Source: Lachnospiraceae bacterium (GTDB lineage Bacteria > Bacillota > Clostridia > Lachnospirales > Lachnospiraceae). From it: DNA of 64,000 bases. Both the position numbers and the translations under genes were made by a program. Shown piece after piece: positions 54,886 through 63,388 of this stretch (the stretch's first letter is position 1; every line of letters starts with the position of its first letter). Location: NCBI GenBank assembly GCA_009779895.1, contig WRBB01000014.1:1-64000 (forward strand). The letters are read 5' to 3'. A model generated the notes under the pieces. It searched no databases. It was not told the origin of the DNA and was given only the letters and a program-made list of their open reading frames with translations.

Positions 54886-55713
54886 ATGATGGCATCGGTG
54901 AGAATGATAGGGATTGATTTAGATGGAACATTATTATCCACAGAGAAAAAAATATCTCCTTATAATCGGGAAATGATAAAACGAGTGGCTGCGCAGGGAA
55001 TTGAGATTGTGATTGCTACAGGACGTCCTTTTCGAGGATTAAGAGAGGTGGCTGCCGGTTTGCCGATTCGTTATATTCTGAGTTCAAACGGCGCACGTGT
55101 TGTGGATATGAAGGATAATGATCGGGTATTGGTTGAAAACTTATTAAATAAGGAAGTTGCGAAAAAGGTTTTAATGTGTTTTGAACCTTATGATGTGGTT
55201 ATGGAAGCCTTTTATAATGGGCAAGGATATATTTCTGAAAAGGATTACAATCGGATTCATTTATTCCATAACAATCCTAGCATGTGGGAATATGTTCATC
55301 GAACCAGAAAGTCGGTGGCAGATTTATTGGAATTGGTTGGTGGAAAAGAGCAGGACTTAGATAAGGTACAGGCTATTTTTAATGATTTGGATAAGCGTAA
55401 AGATTGTTGGGCGGCTTTAGAGGCTATGGGAGATGTAACCTTGGTAGGTTCTTTGAGTTACAATATTGAAGTGAATGGAAAAGGGGTGGATAAAGGCAGC
55501 GGCCTATTGGAGTTGGCAGAGTTACTTGGTATCAAAGACAGTGAGATTATGGCTTTTGGTGATAATAATAATGATTTGAAGATGTTGGAACGAGTTGGTT
55601 TTGGAATCGCTATGGCCAATGGTTCCGATGATGTGAAAGAAGTGGCAGATTATATTACTTTGTCCAATGACCAGGATGGTGTGGGAAAAGCGTTGGAGAA
55701 ATTTATTCTATAG
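54886..55713 (+). CDS. Cof-type HAD-family phosphatase
   Basis: A 275-residue HAD hydrolase with GIDLDGTLLST (motif I), VIATGRPF (motif II) and AFGDNNNDLKML (motif IV), and a C2 cap between. It resembles YidA/Cof sugar phosphatases. The start is ATG at 54886, with GGAG about 14 bases upstream; a later ATG at codon 7 (MIGIDLDG) is possible. Followed 32 bases later by uppP. Confidence 0.9.
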   Translation: MMASVRMIGIDLDGTLLSTEKKISPYNREMIKRVAAQGIEIVIATGRPFRGLREVAAGLPIRYILSSNGARVVDMKDNDRVLVENLLNKEVAKKVLMCFEPYDVVMEAFYNGQGYISEKDYNRIHLFHNNPSMWEYVHRTRKSVADLLELVGGKEQDLDKVQAIFNDLDKRKDCWAALEAMGDVTLVGSLSYNIEVNGKGVDKGSGLLELAELLGIKDSEIMAFGDNNNDLKMLERVGFGIAMANGSDDVKEVADYITLSNDQDGVGKALEKFIL

Positions 55714-55745
55714 AATACAGATAGGCAGCGTGAGGAGGAGCAAGT

Positions 55746-56573
55746 ATGTTAGATGCGATAAAAGTAATTATTTTGGGGATTGTACAAGGGATTACCGAGT
55801 GGCTGCCGATTAGCAGTACCGGTCATTTACTTTTATTTCAAGAGTTTTTAAATTTACAAGTAAGTGTAGCATTTTTAGAGATGTTTAATGTGGTGATTCA
55901 ATTGGGCTCTATCATGGCAGTTGTGGTACTGTATTTCCATAAATTAAATCCGTTTTCGCCGCAAAAAAGTAAAAAACAAAAAAAATTGACCATTCAACTT
56001 TGGATTAAAGTACTGGTTGCTTCCTTGCCGGCGGCAATCATTGGTTTATTGTTTAATGATTGGATAGATGATCATTTCTTTAATGTATATGTAGTAGCAG
56101 CCATGTTGATTTTATATGGAATTATCTTTATTTTTGTAGAAAGATGGCGCAAGGATAAAACACCGAAATATAATAGCATATATCAATTAACCATTCAAAC
56201 CGTACTTATTATAGGTGTTTTTCAAGTATTGGCTTTGATTCCCGGTACGTCACGTTCCGGTGCTACGATTTTGGGTGCTTTGATTATTGGAACAGCCAGA
56301 GGCGTGGCAGCGGAGTTTACCTTTTTCTTAGCCATTCCGGTGATGTTTGGAGCTAGTTTGTTAAAGCTGATTAACTTTGGTGTATCTTTTTCCGGCAATG
56401 AATTATTTTTATTGATTCTGGGTTCTCTGGTTTCTTTTGCTGTATCCTTGGTGGCACTTCGTTTCTTGGTGGGGTATGTTAAAAAACATGATTTCCAGGT
56501 GTTTGGGTATTATCGAATCATCGTAGGGGTGGTTATGTTTGCAATCTTTGGCATTCGAATGCTTATTGCATAA
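55746..56573 (+). CDS. uppP: Undecaprenyl-diphosphatase
   Basis: A 275-residue membrane enzyme (BacA family) that recycles the lipid carrier for peptidoglycan and polysaccharide. VQGITEWLPISSTGHLLL and PGTSRSGATILGAL are the two catalytic signature loops; about eight membrane helices are visible. It serves the same undecaprenyl pool used by the polysaccharide locus. It confers bacitracin tolerance in other species when overexpressed. Confidence 0.96.
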   Translation: MLDAIKVIILGIVQGITEWLPISSTGHLLLFQEFLNLQVSVAFLEMFNVVIQLGSIMAVVVLYFHKLNPFSPQKSKKQKKLTIQLWIKVLVASLPAAIIGLLFNDWIDDHFFNVYVVAAMLILYGIIFIFVERWRKDKTPKYNSIYQLTIQTVLIIGVFQVLALIPGTSRSGATILGALIIGTARGVAAEFTFFLAIPVMFGASLLKLINFGVSFSGNELFLLILGSLVSFAVSLVALRFLVGYVKKHDFQVFGYYRIIVGVVMFAIFGIRMLIA

Positions 56574-56582
56574 TTATGCAAA
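56565..56582 (+). promoter_or_regulatory. ARG-box-like palindrome upstream of the amino-acid transporter
   Basis: A perfect 16-base palindrome, TTGCATAATTATGCAA (56566-56581), matches the ArgR/AhrC box pattern T-G-N-A-T-four A/T-A-T-N-C-A. It overlaps the end of uppP and the -35 of the promoter below, an effective position for repression. Confidence 0.55.
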
Positions 56583-56594
56583 ATATGATAATAT
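56566..56594 (+). promoter_or_regulatory. Candidate promoter of the amino-acid ABC transporter
   Basis: TTGCAT (56566-56571) and TAATAT (56589-56594) have a 17-base spacer, 32 bases upstream of the binding-protein gene. The -35 lies inside the palindrome. Confidence 0.5.
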
Positions 56595-56626
56595 TATTCC
56601 ATTATGAATTTGGAGGATAGAGAATT

Positions 56627-57373
56627 ATGAAGAAAAAAATAGCATGTATACTTGTTGCGATTATGGCACTGGCATCTTTGGTGGCTTGCGGTGGTTCTGC
56701 TTCCGGAGAAACCTTGGTAATGGCGACCAGTGCTGATTTTCCGCCGTTTCAATATTATGAGGGGGATCAGATTGTTGGTCTTGACGTAGATATCGCTAAA
56801 GCAATTGTAGATAAATTGGGCATGGAACTGGAGATAGAAGATATGAGTTTTGATGCCATTATTCCTGCGATTCAAGCCGGTCGTGCGGATTTTGCCATGG
56901 CAGCGATGACTGTGACAGAAGAGCGTATGACGCAGGTTGATTTTTCGGTTAGTTATTACACGGGTCGTCAAGTGGTTATTGTAAGTGAAGATAATTCGGA
57001 TATTAATACACCGGATGACTTAGAGGGTATGAGCATTGGTGTGCAGATTGGTACAACAGGGGATATTTTGTCATCCTGGGAGTTTGGTGATGAAAACATT
57101 CAACGTTTTACCAGAGGTATGGAAGCAGTGCAGGCTTTGGCGCAAGGCAGTGTGGATGCAGTTATTATAGATGATTATCCGGCCCATGAGTTTGTGAATG
57201 CAGTATCGGGTCTTCGTATTTTGCCGGCAGAATGGTTGGAAGAAGATTATGCCATTGCATTTCCGCAAGGCAGTGAATTGGTAGATAAATTTAATGCAGC
57301 CATTGAGGAATTAAAAGCCAATGGGACGTTCCAAGAAATTGTAGATAGACATATTGGAACAGGAACAGATTAA
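56627..57373 (+). CDS. Polar amino-acid ABC transporter substrate-binding lipoprotein
   Basis: A 248-residue lipoprotein. The signal peptide ends in the lipobox LVAC (Cys21). The family 3 solute-binding fold shows SADFPPFQYYEGDQIVGLDV, the AGRADFAMAAMTVTEER segment and the GTTGDILSS hinge. These proteins bind glutamine, arginine, histidine or related amino acids. The ArgR-like site upstream favours arginine or another basic amino acid, but this is inference. It is followed by the permease after 20 bases and the ATPase. Confidence 0.93.
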   Translation: MKKKIACILVAIMALASLVACGGSASGETLVMATSADFPPFQYYEGDQIVGLDVDIAKAIVDKLGMELEIEDMSFDAIIPAIQAGRADFAMAAMTVTEERMTQVDFSVSYYTGRQVVIVSEDNSDINTPDDLEGMSIGVQIGTTGDILSSWEFGDENIQRFTRGMEAVQALAQGSVDAVIIDDYPAHEFVNAVSGLRILPAEWLEEDYAIAFPQGSELVDKFNAAIEELKANGTFQEIVDRHIGTGTD

Positions 57374-57393
57374 TGATAAGGACAGCATAGAAA

Positions 57394-58092
57394 ATGACAG
57401 AGCAGTTTGCTGATTTACAAGCACGATTTTATTTGAATTTTATTGCGGAAGACCGTTGGCGTTTTATTGTCAACGGTCTTGGTGTGACCTTACGGGTCAC
57501 TTTTTTTGCATTGATTATGGGTTTGTTTTTGGGCTTTTTGGTAGCGATTATTCGCTCTACTCATGATAAGACCGGTAAGTTGAAGTTTTTTAACGTTTTG
57601 TGTAATGTTTATTTGACTGTGATCCGCGGAACCCCGGTTGTGGTTCAGTTGTTGATTTTATTTTTTGTTGTTTTTCCCGGTGGAACGAGTCAGATATTGG
57701 TTGCGATTGTTGCTTTTGGGATTAATTCGGGTGCTTATCAAGCGGAGATTTTTCGCTCCGGTATTATGGCGGTAGACAATGGCCAATTTGAAGCCGGACG
57801 TAGTCTTGGTTTTAACTATTTAAAAACGATGTTTTATATTGTTTTGCCGCAGGCCGTTAAAAATATTTTGCCGGCTTTGGGCAATGAATTTATTGTTTTG
57901 ATGAAAGAAACTTCTATTTCCGGTTTTATTGCATTACAAGATTTGACCCGTGCCGGAGATATTATTCGTAGCCGTACCTTTGATGCTTTTATGCCATTGC
58001 TTGCGGTTGCACTGATATATCTTGTTTTAGTTGTGATTTTGTCATCGTTGATTAAATTATTGGAAAGGAGATTACGTAGCAGTGACCACTAG
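57394..58092 (+). CDS. Amino-acid ABC transporter permease
   Basis: A 232-residue HisMQ-type permease with five membrane helices. [20 protein letters not shown] is near the N-terminus and the [22 protein letters not shown] coupling (EAA) loop contacts the ATPase. It forms a homodimer in the usual arrangement. Its end overlaps the ATPase gene by 11 bases. Confidence 0.94.
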   Translation: MTEQFADLQARFYLNFIAEDRWRFIVNGLGVTLRVTFFALIMGLFLGFLVAIIRSTHDKTGKLKFFNVLCNVYLTVIRGTPVVVQLLILFFVVFPGGTSQILVAIVAFGINSGAYQAEIFRSGIMAVDNGQFEAGRSLGFNYLKTMFYIVLPQAVKNILPALGNEFIVLMKETSISGFIALQDLTRAGDIIRSRTFDAFMPLLAVALIYLVLVVILSSLIKLLERRLRSSDH

Positions 58093-58828
58093 TAGAGATG
58101 TATTGATTAAAGTGGAAAATCTCCATAAGGTATTTAATGGTAAGCTCCACGCGTTAAATGGGGTTTCGGAAGAAATCTACAAAGGTGAGGTTGTGGTAGT
58201 GGTTGGGCCGTCAGGATCTGGCAAATCGACCTTTTTGCGTTCTTTGAATCTTTTGGAAGTACCTACTTCCGGACGGGTTGTTTTTAAGGGTGTTGATATT
58301 TTGGATAAAAAAAATAATATTGATGCACATCGCCAACACATGGGGATGGTATTTCAACATTTTAATTTGTTTCCTCATATGACTATTTTGGAAAATATTA
58401 CTTTGGCTCCTATGAAATTGTTGAAAAAAAGCAAGGATGATGCGTATGATAAAGCTATGAAATTACTACGTTTGGTTGGATTGGAAGAAAAGGCAAATAA
58501 TTATCCGGTTCAATTGTCCGGTGGTCAAAAACAGCGGATTGCCATTATTCGTTCCTTGGCGATGGATCCGGAGGTAATGCTTTTTGATGAACCCACTTCC
58601 GCTCTTGATCCGGAGATGGTGGGTGAGGTTTTGGAGTTGATGCGACGTTTGGCTCATGAGGGTATGACGATGGTGGTCGTTACCCATGAGATGGGTTTTG
58701 CAAAGGAGGTAGCAACAAGGGTTATTTTTATGGATGAGGGCGAAATCAAGGAACAAAATACACCGGAGGCATTTTTTGCTCATCCAAAAGAGCCGAGGTT
58801 GCAGGAGTTTTTATCTAAAATATTATAG
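58082..58828 (+). CDS. Amino-acid ABC transporter ATP-binding protein
   Basis: A 248-residue ATPase of the GlnQ/HisP type. Walker A is GPSGSGKST, the Q-loop is [10 protein letters not shown], the signature is [11 protein letters not shown], Walker B is VMLFDEP and the switch His is in VVTHEMG. Starts at a GTG inside the permease gene, coupled by overlap. It completes a three-gene uptake system. Confidence 0.95.
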   Translation: MTTSRDVLIKVENLHKVFNGKLHALNGVSEEIYKGEVVVVVGPSGSGKSTFLRSLNLLEVPTSGRVVFKGVDILDKKNNIDAHRQHMGMVFQHFNLFPHMTILENITLAPMKLLKKSKDDAYDKAMKLLRLVGLEEKANNYPVQLSGGQKQRIAIIRSLAMDPEVMLFDEPTSALDPEMVGEVLELMRRLAHEGMTMVVVTHEMGFAKEVATRVIFMDEGEIKEQNTPEAFFAHPKEPRLQEFLSKIL

Positions 58829-58854
58829 AAAGCGTATTAGAAAACAATAAAATT

Positions 58855-59538
58855 ATGATTTATAACAAAGTGAAACAGGCGCGTTTTGTGGCGCGCCCCA
58901 ATCGTTTTATCGCCCATGTTTTGATAGATGGCAAACAAGAGGTTGTACATGTAAAAAACACGGGGCGTTGTAGGGAGTTGTTGTTGCCTGATGCGGAGGT
59001 TTATGTAGATGAAAGCGACAATTTAAACCGTAAGACCAAATGGGATCTAATTGGGGTTCGCAAAGGTGATATGCTGATTAATATGGATTCGAATGCGCCC
59101 AATAAGGTTGTTCATGAGTGGCTTTTGGCAGGAAAATTATTTCATAATGTGACATATATCAAACCGGAAAGTAAGTATAAAAATTCTCGGTTTGATTTTT
59201 ATGTAGAGGCGGAGGGGCGCAAAATTTACATTGAAGTAAAAGGTGTTACATTGGAAGAGGAACGGGTGGCAAAATTTCCTGACGCACCCAGTGAACGTGC
59301 GATTAAGCATTTGAATGAACTGGCAGAGGCGATGGAAGCGGGCTATGAGGCTTATGTTATTTTGGTGATTCAAATGAAAGGGGTGGATTATTTTACACCC
59401 AACCAAGCGACGCATCCGGCTTTTGGTGAAGTATTAAAAGAAACGAGAGATAAGGGGGCAAAAGTTCTCGCTTATGATTGTTTGGTAACGGAAAATAGTT
59501 TAGAATTAGATTGTGAGGTAAAAGTAATTCTTTCATAG
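58855..59538 (+). CDS. sfsA: Sugar fermentation stimulation protein homologue
   Basis: A 227-residue SfsA protein. ARFVARPNRFIAHVLIDG and VHVKNTGRCRELLLPDAEVY are the OB-like DNA-binding part; the SRFDFYVE and IEVKGVTLEE segments are a PD-(D/E)XK-like nuclease fold. Its role in carbohydrate gene regulation is poorly defined. The ATG is 26 bases after the transporter ATPase, with only a weak ribosome-binding site. Confidence 0.92.
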   Translation: MIYNKVKQARFVARPNRFIAHVLIDGKQEVVHVKNTGRCRELLLPDAEVYVDESDNLNRKTKWDLIGVRKGDMLINMDSNAPNKVVHEWLLAGKLFHNVTYIKPESKYKNSRFDFYVEAEGRKIYIEVKGVTLEEERVAKFPDAPSERAIKHLNELAEAMEAGYEAYVILVIQMKGVDYFTPNQATHPAFGEVLKETRDKGAKVLAYDCLVTENSLELDCEVKVILS

Positions 59539-59553
59539 AAGAAAGGAAACTAT

Positions 59554-60153
59554 ATGGAAAGAAATAAGTTGAGTAAGCAGCAACAAAAGTCTCAAGAAAC
59601 CAAAGAGCGGATTTTTCGAGCTGCCAAAGTTATTTTGCAAAAGCAAGGTTATCAGGAAATGTCTATTAAAAATATCTGTAAAGAAGCAGGGGTTTCCAAT
59701 GGCAGTTTTTATCATCATTTTAAGACAAAGGATGACTTGCTTTCTTATTATATAGAGGAACAACCGGGGCTTAAGGCGGAGTTATTGGAACTGCCAAAAG
59801 ATGTTGCCATGGCTAAGGAAGCGATTGTTTATGTATATTTACATTATGTGGAATATTGTGAGAGCTTAGGCGTGGGTTTTATTGCTGAATATTATAATAC
59901 AAAAAACCAGGCACTTCATCCTGAGCTTAGGAGTGAGCGTCCTTATCCGATTATTACGGTGCGGGATTATGTAAACAGAGCGATGGAAGCCGGTGTGATA
60001 CGGTTGAATGTTGCTTTGGAGGATTTTACGACGGATATTCGTATGATTGTCATTGGTAATGTATTTGAGTGGTGTTTGCGCGGCGGAAAGACAAATTTTG
60101 CAAATAATATGCGTCGTTCTTTAGGAAAATATCTGGACAGTACGATAGATTAA
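59554..60153 (+). CDS. TetR/AcrR family transcriptional regulator
   Basis: A 199-residue regulator. The helix-turn-helix spans about residues 14-58 (TKERIFRAAKVILQKQGYQE, SIKNICKEAGVSNGSFYHHF). The C-terminal ligand domain is hydrophobic and variable. It lies between sfsA and a lipid kinase and may control the kinase or itself. Ligand unknown. Confidence 0.9.
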   Translation: MERNKLSKQQQKSQETKERIFRAAKVILQKQGYQEMSIKNICKEAGVSNGSFYHHFKTKDDLLSYYIEEQPGLKAELLELPKDVAMAKEAIVYVYLHYVEYCESLGVGFIAEYYNTKNQALHPELRSERPYPIITVRDYVNRAMEAGVIRLNVALEDFTTDIRMIVIGNVFEWCLRGGKTNFANNMRRSLGKYLDSTID

Positions 60154-60209
60154 TGCTAATCTGAATTGTAATAATAGTGAAATGGTCAAAGGCAAAGAGG
60201 ACAGTCAGA

Positions 60210-61130
60210 ATGAAATATTACTTTATTGTCAATAAAGAATCACGTTCCGGAAAAGGTGGAGTTATTTGGAGCATCATAGAACCGAAATTACAAGCCATGG
60301 ATATTCAAATGGAAGTGTTTTTTACGGAGCGCCGTGGCCATGCTTCAAAATTGGTTCAGGCTGTAAATGAACTTGGAGCGGAATGTGTCATAGTTGTAAT
60401 TGGTGGGGATGGTACCTTTAATGAGGTAATGAATGGTATTTCGAATTTTGATCAGGTGAGTTTGGGTTATATTCCGGCCGGTTCCGGAAATGATTTGGCA
60501 CGTAGTTTGGGATTGGTGCGGGATCCTTTCAAAGCACTGGAAGTGGTTATGCACCCGAAGAAGATTCAGATGTTGGATATAGGTGTTGTGACCAGACTAG
60601 GGAAAAGCAGAAGATTTGTGGTAAGTACGGGTCTTGGTTTTGATGCAGCGGTGTGTCATCAATCGGCGGTTTCTAAGATGAAGCATTTGCTGAATAAGTT
60701 GCGTATCGGTAAATTGACTTATGTGGGTATTGCTTTGGGACGTTTGTTTCATGATCCGCCAGTGACGATGGAAGTTTGTATTGATGATGAAGCACCTAGA
60801 GTTTTTGAAAAAACATATTTTGTAACCGCGATGAATATGCCTTATGAGGGTGGTGGTTTCAAGTTTTGTCCGGAGGCAAAATTTGATGATGGGAAATTGG
60901 ATGTTATTGTTGTTTCCGGGATGTCAAAGTTGCGTGTGCTGCGTATTCTGCCAACGGCATTTTCAGGTAAGCATGTGGGTTTTTCCGGTGTGGATGTATT
61001 TCGTTGCGAAAAGGTTGTTTTTCGGGCAGAAAAGCCTATGATGCTTCATGTGGATGGTGAAGCATTGTTTTTGAGACGGCAGGTTGAAGTGGATGTGTTG
61101 CCGGGGCGCGTAAGGATGATTATGGGATGA
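60210..61130 (+). CDS. Diacylglycerol kinase-family lipid kinase
   Basis: A 306-residue DagK/BmrU-type kinase with FIVNKESRSGKGG at the N-terminus, IGGDGTFNEVMNGI as the nucleotide motif, IPAGSGNDLARSLG and LHVDGEALFL near the end. It is a paralogue of the gene at 45536. The start is ATG 60210 with AGAGGA eight bases upstream; the frame extends 11 codons upstream from a GTG. It follows a TetR gene and may be its target. Confidence 0.88.
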   Translation: MKYYFIVNKESRSGKGGVIWSIIEPKLQAMDIQMEVFFTERRGHASKLVQAVNELGAECVIVVIGGDGTFNEVMNGISNFDQVSLGYIPAGSGNDLARSLGLVRDPFKALEVVMHPKKIQMLDIGVVTRLGKSRRFVVSTGLGFDAAVCHQSAVSKMKHLLNKLRIGKLTYVGIALGRLFHDPPVTMEVCIDDEAPRVFEKTYFVTAMNMPYEGGGFKFCPEAKFDDGKLDVIVVSGMSKLRVLRILPTAFSGKHVGFSGVDVFRCEKVVFRAEKPMMLHVDGEALFLRRQVEVDVLPGRVRMIMG

Positions 61131-61188
61131 TAGATAAGTTAGATGGTTGGTATGAAGTGATTATTTTCAAAAGGAGAATGAAGTTGTT

Positions 61189-62274
61189 ATGGAAAAAATA
61201 ATGTTAACCGGGGATAGACCCACAGGAAGACTGCATGTAGGGCATTACGTAGGGTCGTTGAGACGTAGAGTGGAGTTGCAAGATATGGGCGAGTTTGATA
61301 AGATTTTTATTATGATTGCAGATGCTCAAGCCTTGACGGATAATTCTGATACGCCGCAAAAAGTACGGGATAATATTATGGAGGTGGCTTTGGATTATTT
61401 TGCTTGTGGTATTGATCCGGAAAAAGTGACCATATTTATTCAATCTCAGATACCGCAATTGACAGAGTTGTCGTTTTATTTTATGAATTTGGTTACGGTA
61501 GCAAGGTTACAAAGAAACCCGACAGTGAAGACGGAAATTCAGATGCGTAATTTTGAAAAAAGTTTGCCGGTAGGTTTTTTTACTTATCCAATCAGTCAAG
61601 CGGCAGACATCACTGCTTTTATGGGGAATGTAGTGCCTGTTGGGGAAGATCAATTGCCGATGTTGGAGCAAACCAAGGAGATTGTACGGAAATTTAACGC
61701 CGTATATGGTGATGTTTTGGTGGAGCCTGAGATTTTGTTGCCGGAAAATTCGGCTTGCTTGCGTTTGCCGGGTATAGATGGTAAGGCTAAAATGAGCAAG
61801 TCTTTGGGAAATTGTATTTATTTATCAGATGAGCCGGAAGAAATTCAAGCAAAGGTGATGCGTATGTTTACAGATCCCGGTCATTTGCGGGTGGAGGATC
61901 CGGGTAAAATTGAGGGTAATACGGTATTTACCTATTTGGATGCTTTTAGTCGCTCGGCGCATTTTGTAGAGTTTTTGCCGGAGTATGCAGATTTAGATGC
62001 GTTAAAAGAACATTATCAAAAAGGTGGTCTTGGAGATATGAAAGTGAAACGGTTTTTAAATGCGGTGTTGCAAGCAGAGCTAAAGCCGATTCGTGAGCGT
62101 CGCAAGGCGTTTCAAAAGAAAATTCCTTATATTTGTGAAGTATTGGAAACAGGTAGCCGAGAGGCGGAGCGAGTTGCACAGGATACCTTGGATAAAGTAA
62201 AGCGTGCCATGCAGATTAATTATTTTGAAAATGATGACTTTGTAAACAGTCAAGTGGAGCGATTTGGTAAATAG
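61189..62274 (+). CDS. trpS: Tryptophanyl-tRNA synthetase
   Basis: A 361-residue class I synthetase charging tRNA-Trp. The HIGH-type motif is GRLHVGHYVG and the KMSKS motif is intact (KAKMSKSLGN). It is slightly longer than the usual 330 residues, with an insertion near 290-320. No T-box leader is visible upstream. The glucosaminidase gene begins two bases after its stop. Confidence 0.95.
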   Translation: MEKIMLTGDRPTGRLHVGHYVGSLRRRVELQDMGEFDKIFIMIADAQALTDNSDTPQKVRDNIMEVALDYFACGIDPEKVTIFIQSQIPQLTELSFYFMNLVTVARLQRNPTVKTEIQMRNFEKSLPVGFFTYPISQAADITAFMGNVVPVGEDQLPMLEQTKEIVRKFNAVYGDVLVEPEILLPENSACLRLPGIDGKAKMSKSLGNCIYLSDEPEEIQAKVMRMFTDPGHLRVEDPGKIEGNTVFTYLDAFSRSAHFVEFLPEYADLDALKEHYQKGGLGDMKVKRFLNAVLQAELKPIRERRKAFQKKIPYICEVLETGSREAERVAQDTLDKVKRAMQINYFENDDFVNSQVERFGK

Positions 62275-62276
62275 GT

Positions 62277-63014
62277 ATGCGATTTCAATTTGGATTGGAT
62301 GGAAAGTACAAAAAAATGATTCTTGCTCTGATGGGGGCGGGAATCATGTTTGCTTTGTTGCTGTTGAGTGTTTTACTGGGTTTTCTGGGTCGCACAGATA
62401 GCAATATTAGGCAAAGCGGCTATTTTGGTCATGGCTTACCGCCTTTTGTAACGGTAGAAATGATGGTAGCCTTTTTTGAGGTGCAAGAAGATACAGGGAT
62501 ACCGGTATCTACGGGGATTGCGCAATTAATTGCAGAAGCAGGTTATGGGAATTATGGGGAACGTGGTGACATCAGGCAAGGTTTATCAAGATTGGCTTAT
62601 GATTATCACAATTTGTTTGGTGTGAAGTTTTTTGATGGAACACCTTATGTGCGCGGTGCGGTGGATTTGACGACCTGGGAGTATATAGACGGAGAAGATA
62701 TTACGATTGTAGATGCTTTTGCGATTTATGATAGTGCGAGGGATGCGATTTTGCACAGGGCTCATATGCTTTTTTTGCCGCCTTATGTGGATAATATAAC
62801 CCCTTATCTTAATTTGGAGATTGGGACATATACAATCGAGCAGGCCAATCGTTTTGCCAATGGAATTTGGGTGAGTGGCTGGGCGACGGATCCGGATTAT
62901 GTTGAAAAATTGATACATCATATGGAGCATTATAATTTGTACCGCTTTAACAACATGACTTGGGATGAGTTTCGGGAATTACTTCGTTATGAGGACGGTT
63001 ATGAGAATGAATAA
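62277..63014 (+). CDS. Membrane-anchored glucosaminidase-domain protein
   Basis: A 245-residue protein with one N-terminal membrane helix (about 13-38) and an extracellular GH73-like domain: GIPVSTGIAQLIAEAGYGNY contains the catalytic Glu, and YHNLFGVKFFDG and YDSARDAILHRAHML follow. It likely cuts glycan strands in peptidoglycan. The lack of separate cell-wall-binding repeats suggests it works close to the membrane. It is coupled to trpS by a two-base gap. Confidence 0.85.
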   Translation: MRFQFGLDGKYKKMILALMGAGIMFALLLLSVLLGFLGRTDSNIRQSGYFGHGLPPFVTVEMMVAFFEVQEDTGIPVSTGIAQLIAEAGYGNYGERGDIRQGLSRLAYDYHNLFGVKFFDGTPYVRGAVDLTTWEYIDGEDITIVDAFAIYDSARDAILHRAHMLFLPPYVDNITPYLNLEIGTYTIEQANRFANGIWVSGWATDPDYVEKLIHHMEHYNLYRFNNMTWDEFRELLRYEDGYENE

Positions 63015-63081
63015 AAATGGATTGACAAACCTAAGTAAAGCATATATAATTACTTTGTTGCGAACAAATAAGTTTGCATGT

Positions 63082-63155
63082 GTGTGGCTAGCTCAGCTGG
63101 ATAGAGCGCTTGGCTACGGACCAAGAGGTCGGGAGTTCGAATCTTCTGCCGCACG
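63082..63155 (+). tRNA. tRNA-Arg (anticodon ACG)
   Basis: A 74-base tRNA. GTGTGGC (63082-63088) pairs with GCCGCAC (63148-63154), discriminator G. The D-arm is GCTCAGCTGGATAGAGC. The anticodon stem CTTGG/CCAAG encloses CTACGGA, giving ACG. The T-loop is TTCGAAT. The CCA end is not encoded. Confidence 0.96.
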
Positions 63156-63157
63156 TT

Positions 63158-63206
63158 AAGGGATCATTGGAAAACATTATGTTTCGATGGTCTCTTTGTT
63201 TTTTTA
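63158..63206 (+). terminator. Terminator after tRNA-Arg
   Basis: Bases 63158-63175 pair with 63181-63196 (two bulges, some G-T pairs) around a five-base loop, followed by TTTGTTTTTTT. The following 180 bases up to the peptidase gene hold no gene. Confidence 0.65.
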
Positions 63207-63388
63207 TTGGTACAACTCAATAAAAAGTCGGTAGCCACATCATAGCAATCAGCAAGCGCAAAAATGATTATATGTATTGTTTGATTAGTGTGTTATACTA
63301 AGAGCAGAAAAAACATCTATGATTAATATATAGGAGGTGTGGCGGTTAAAACCAATCACTTTCGTATTCCTATATAAAGGGGGGAAGC

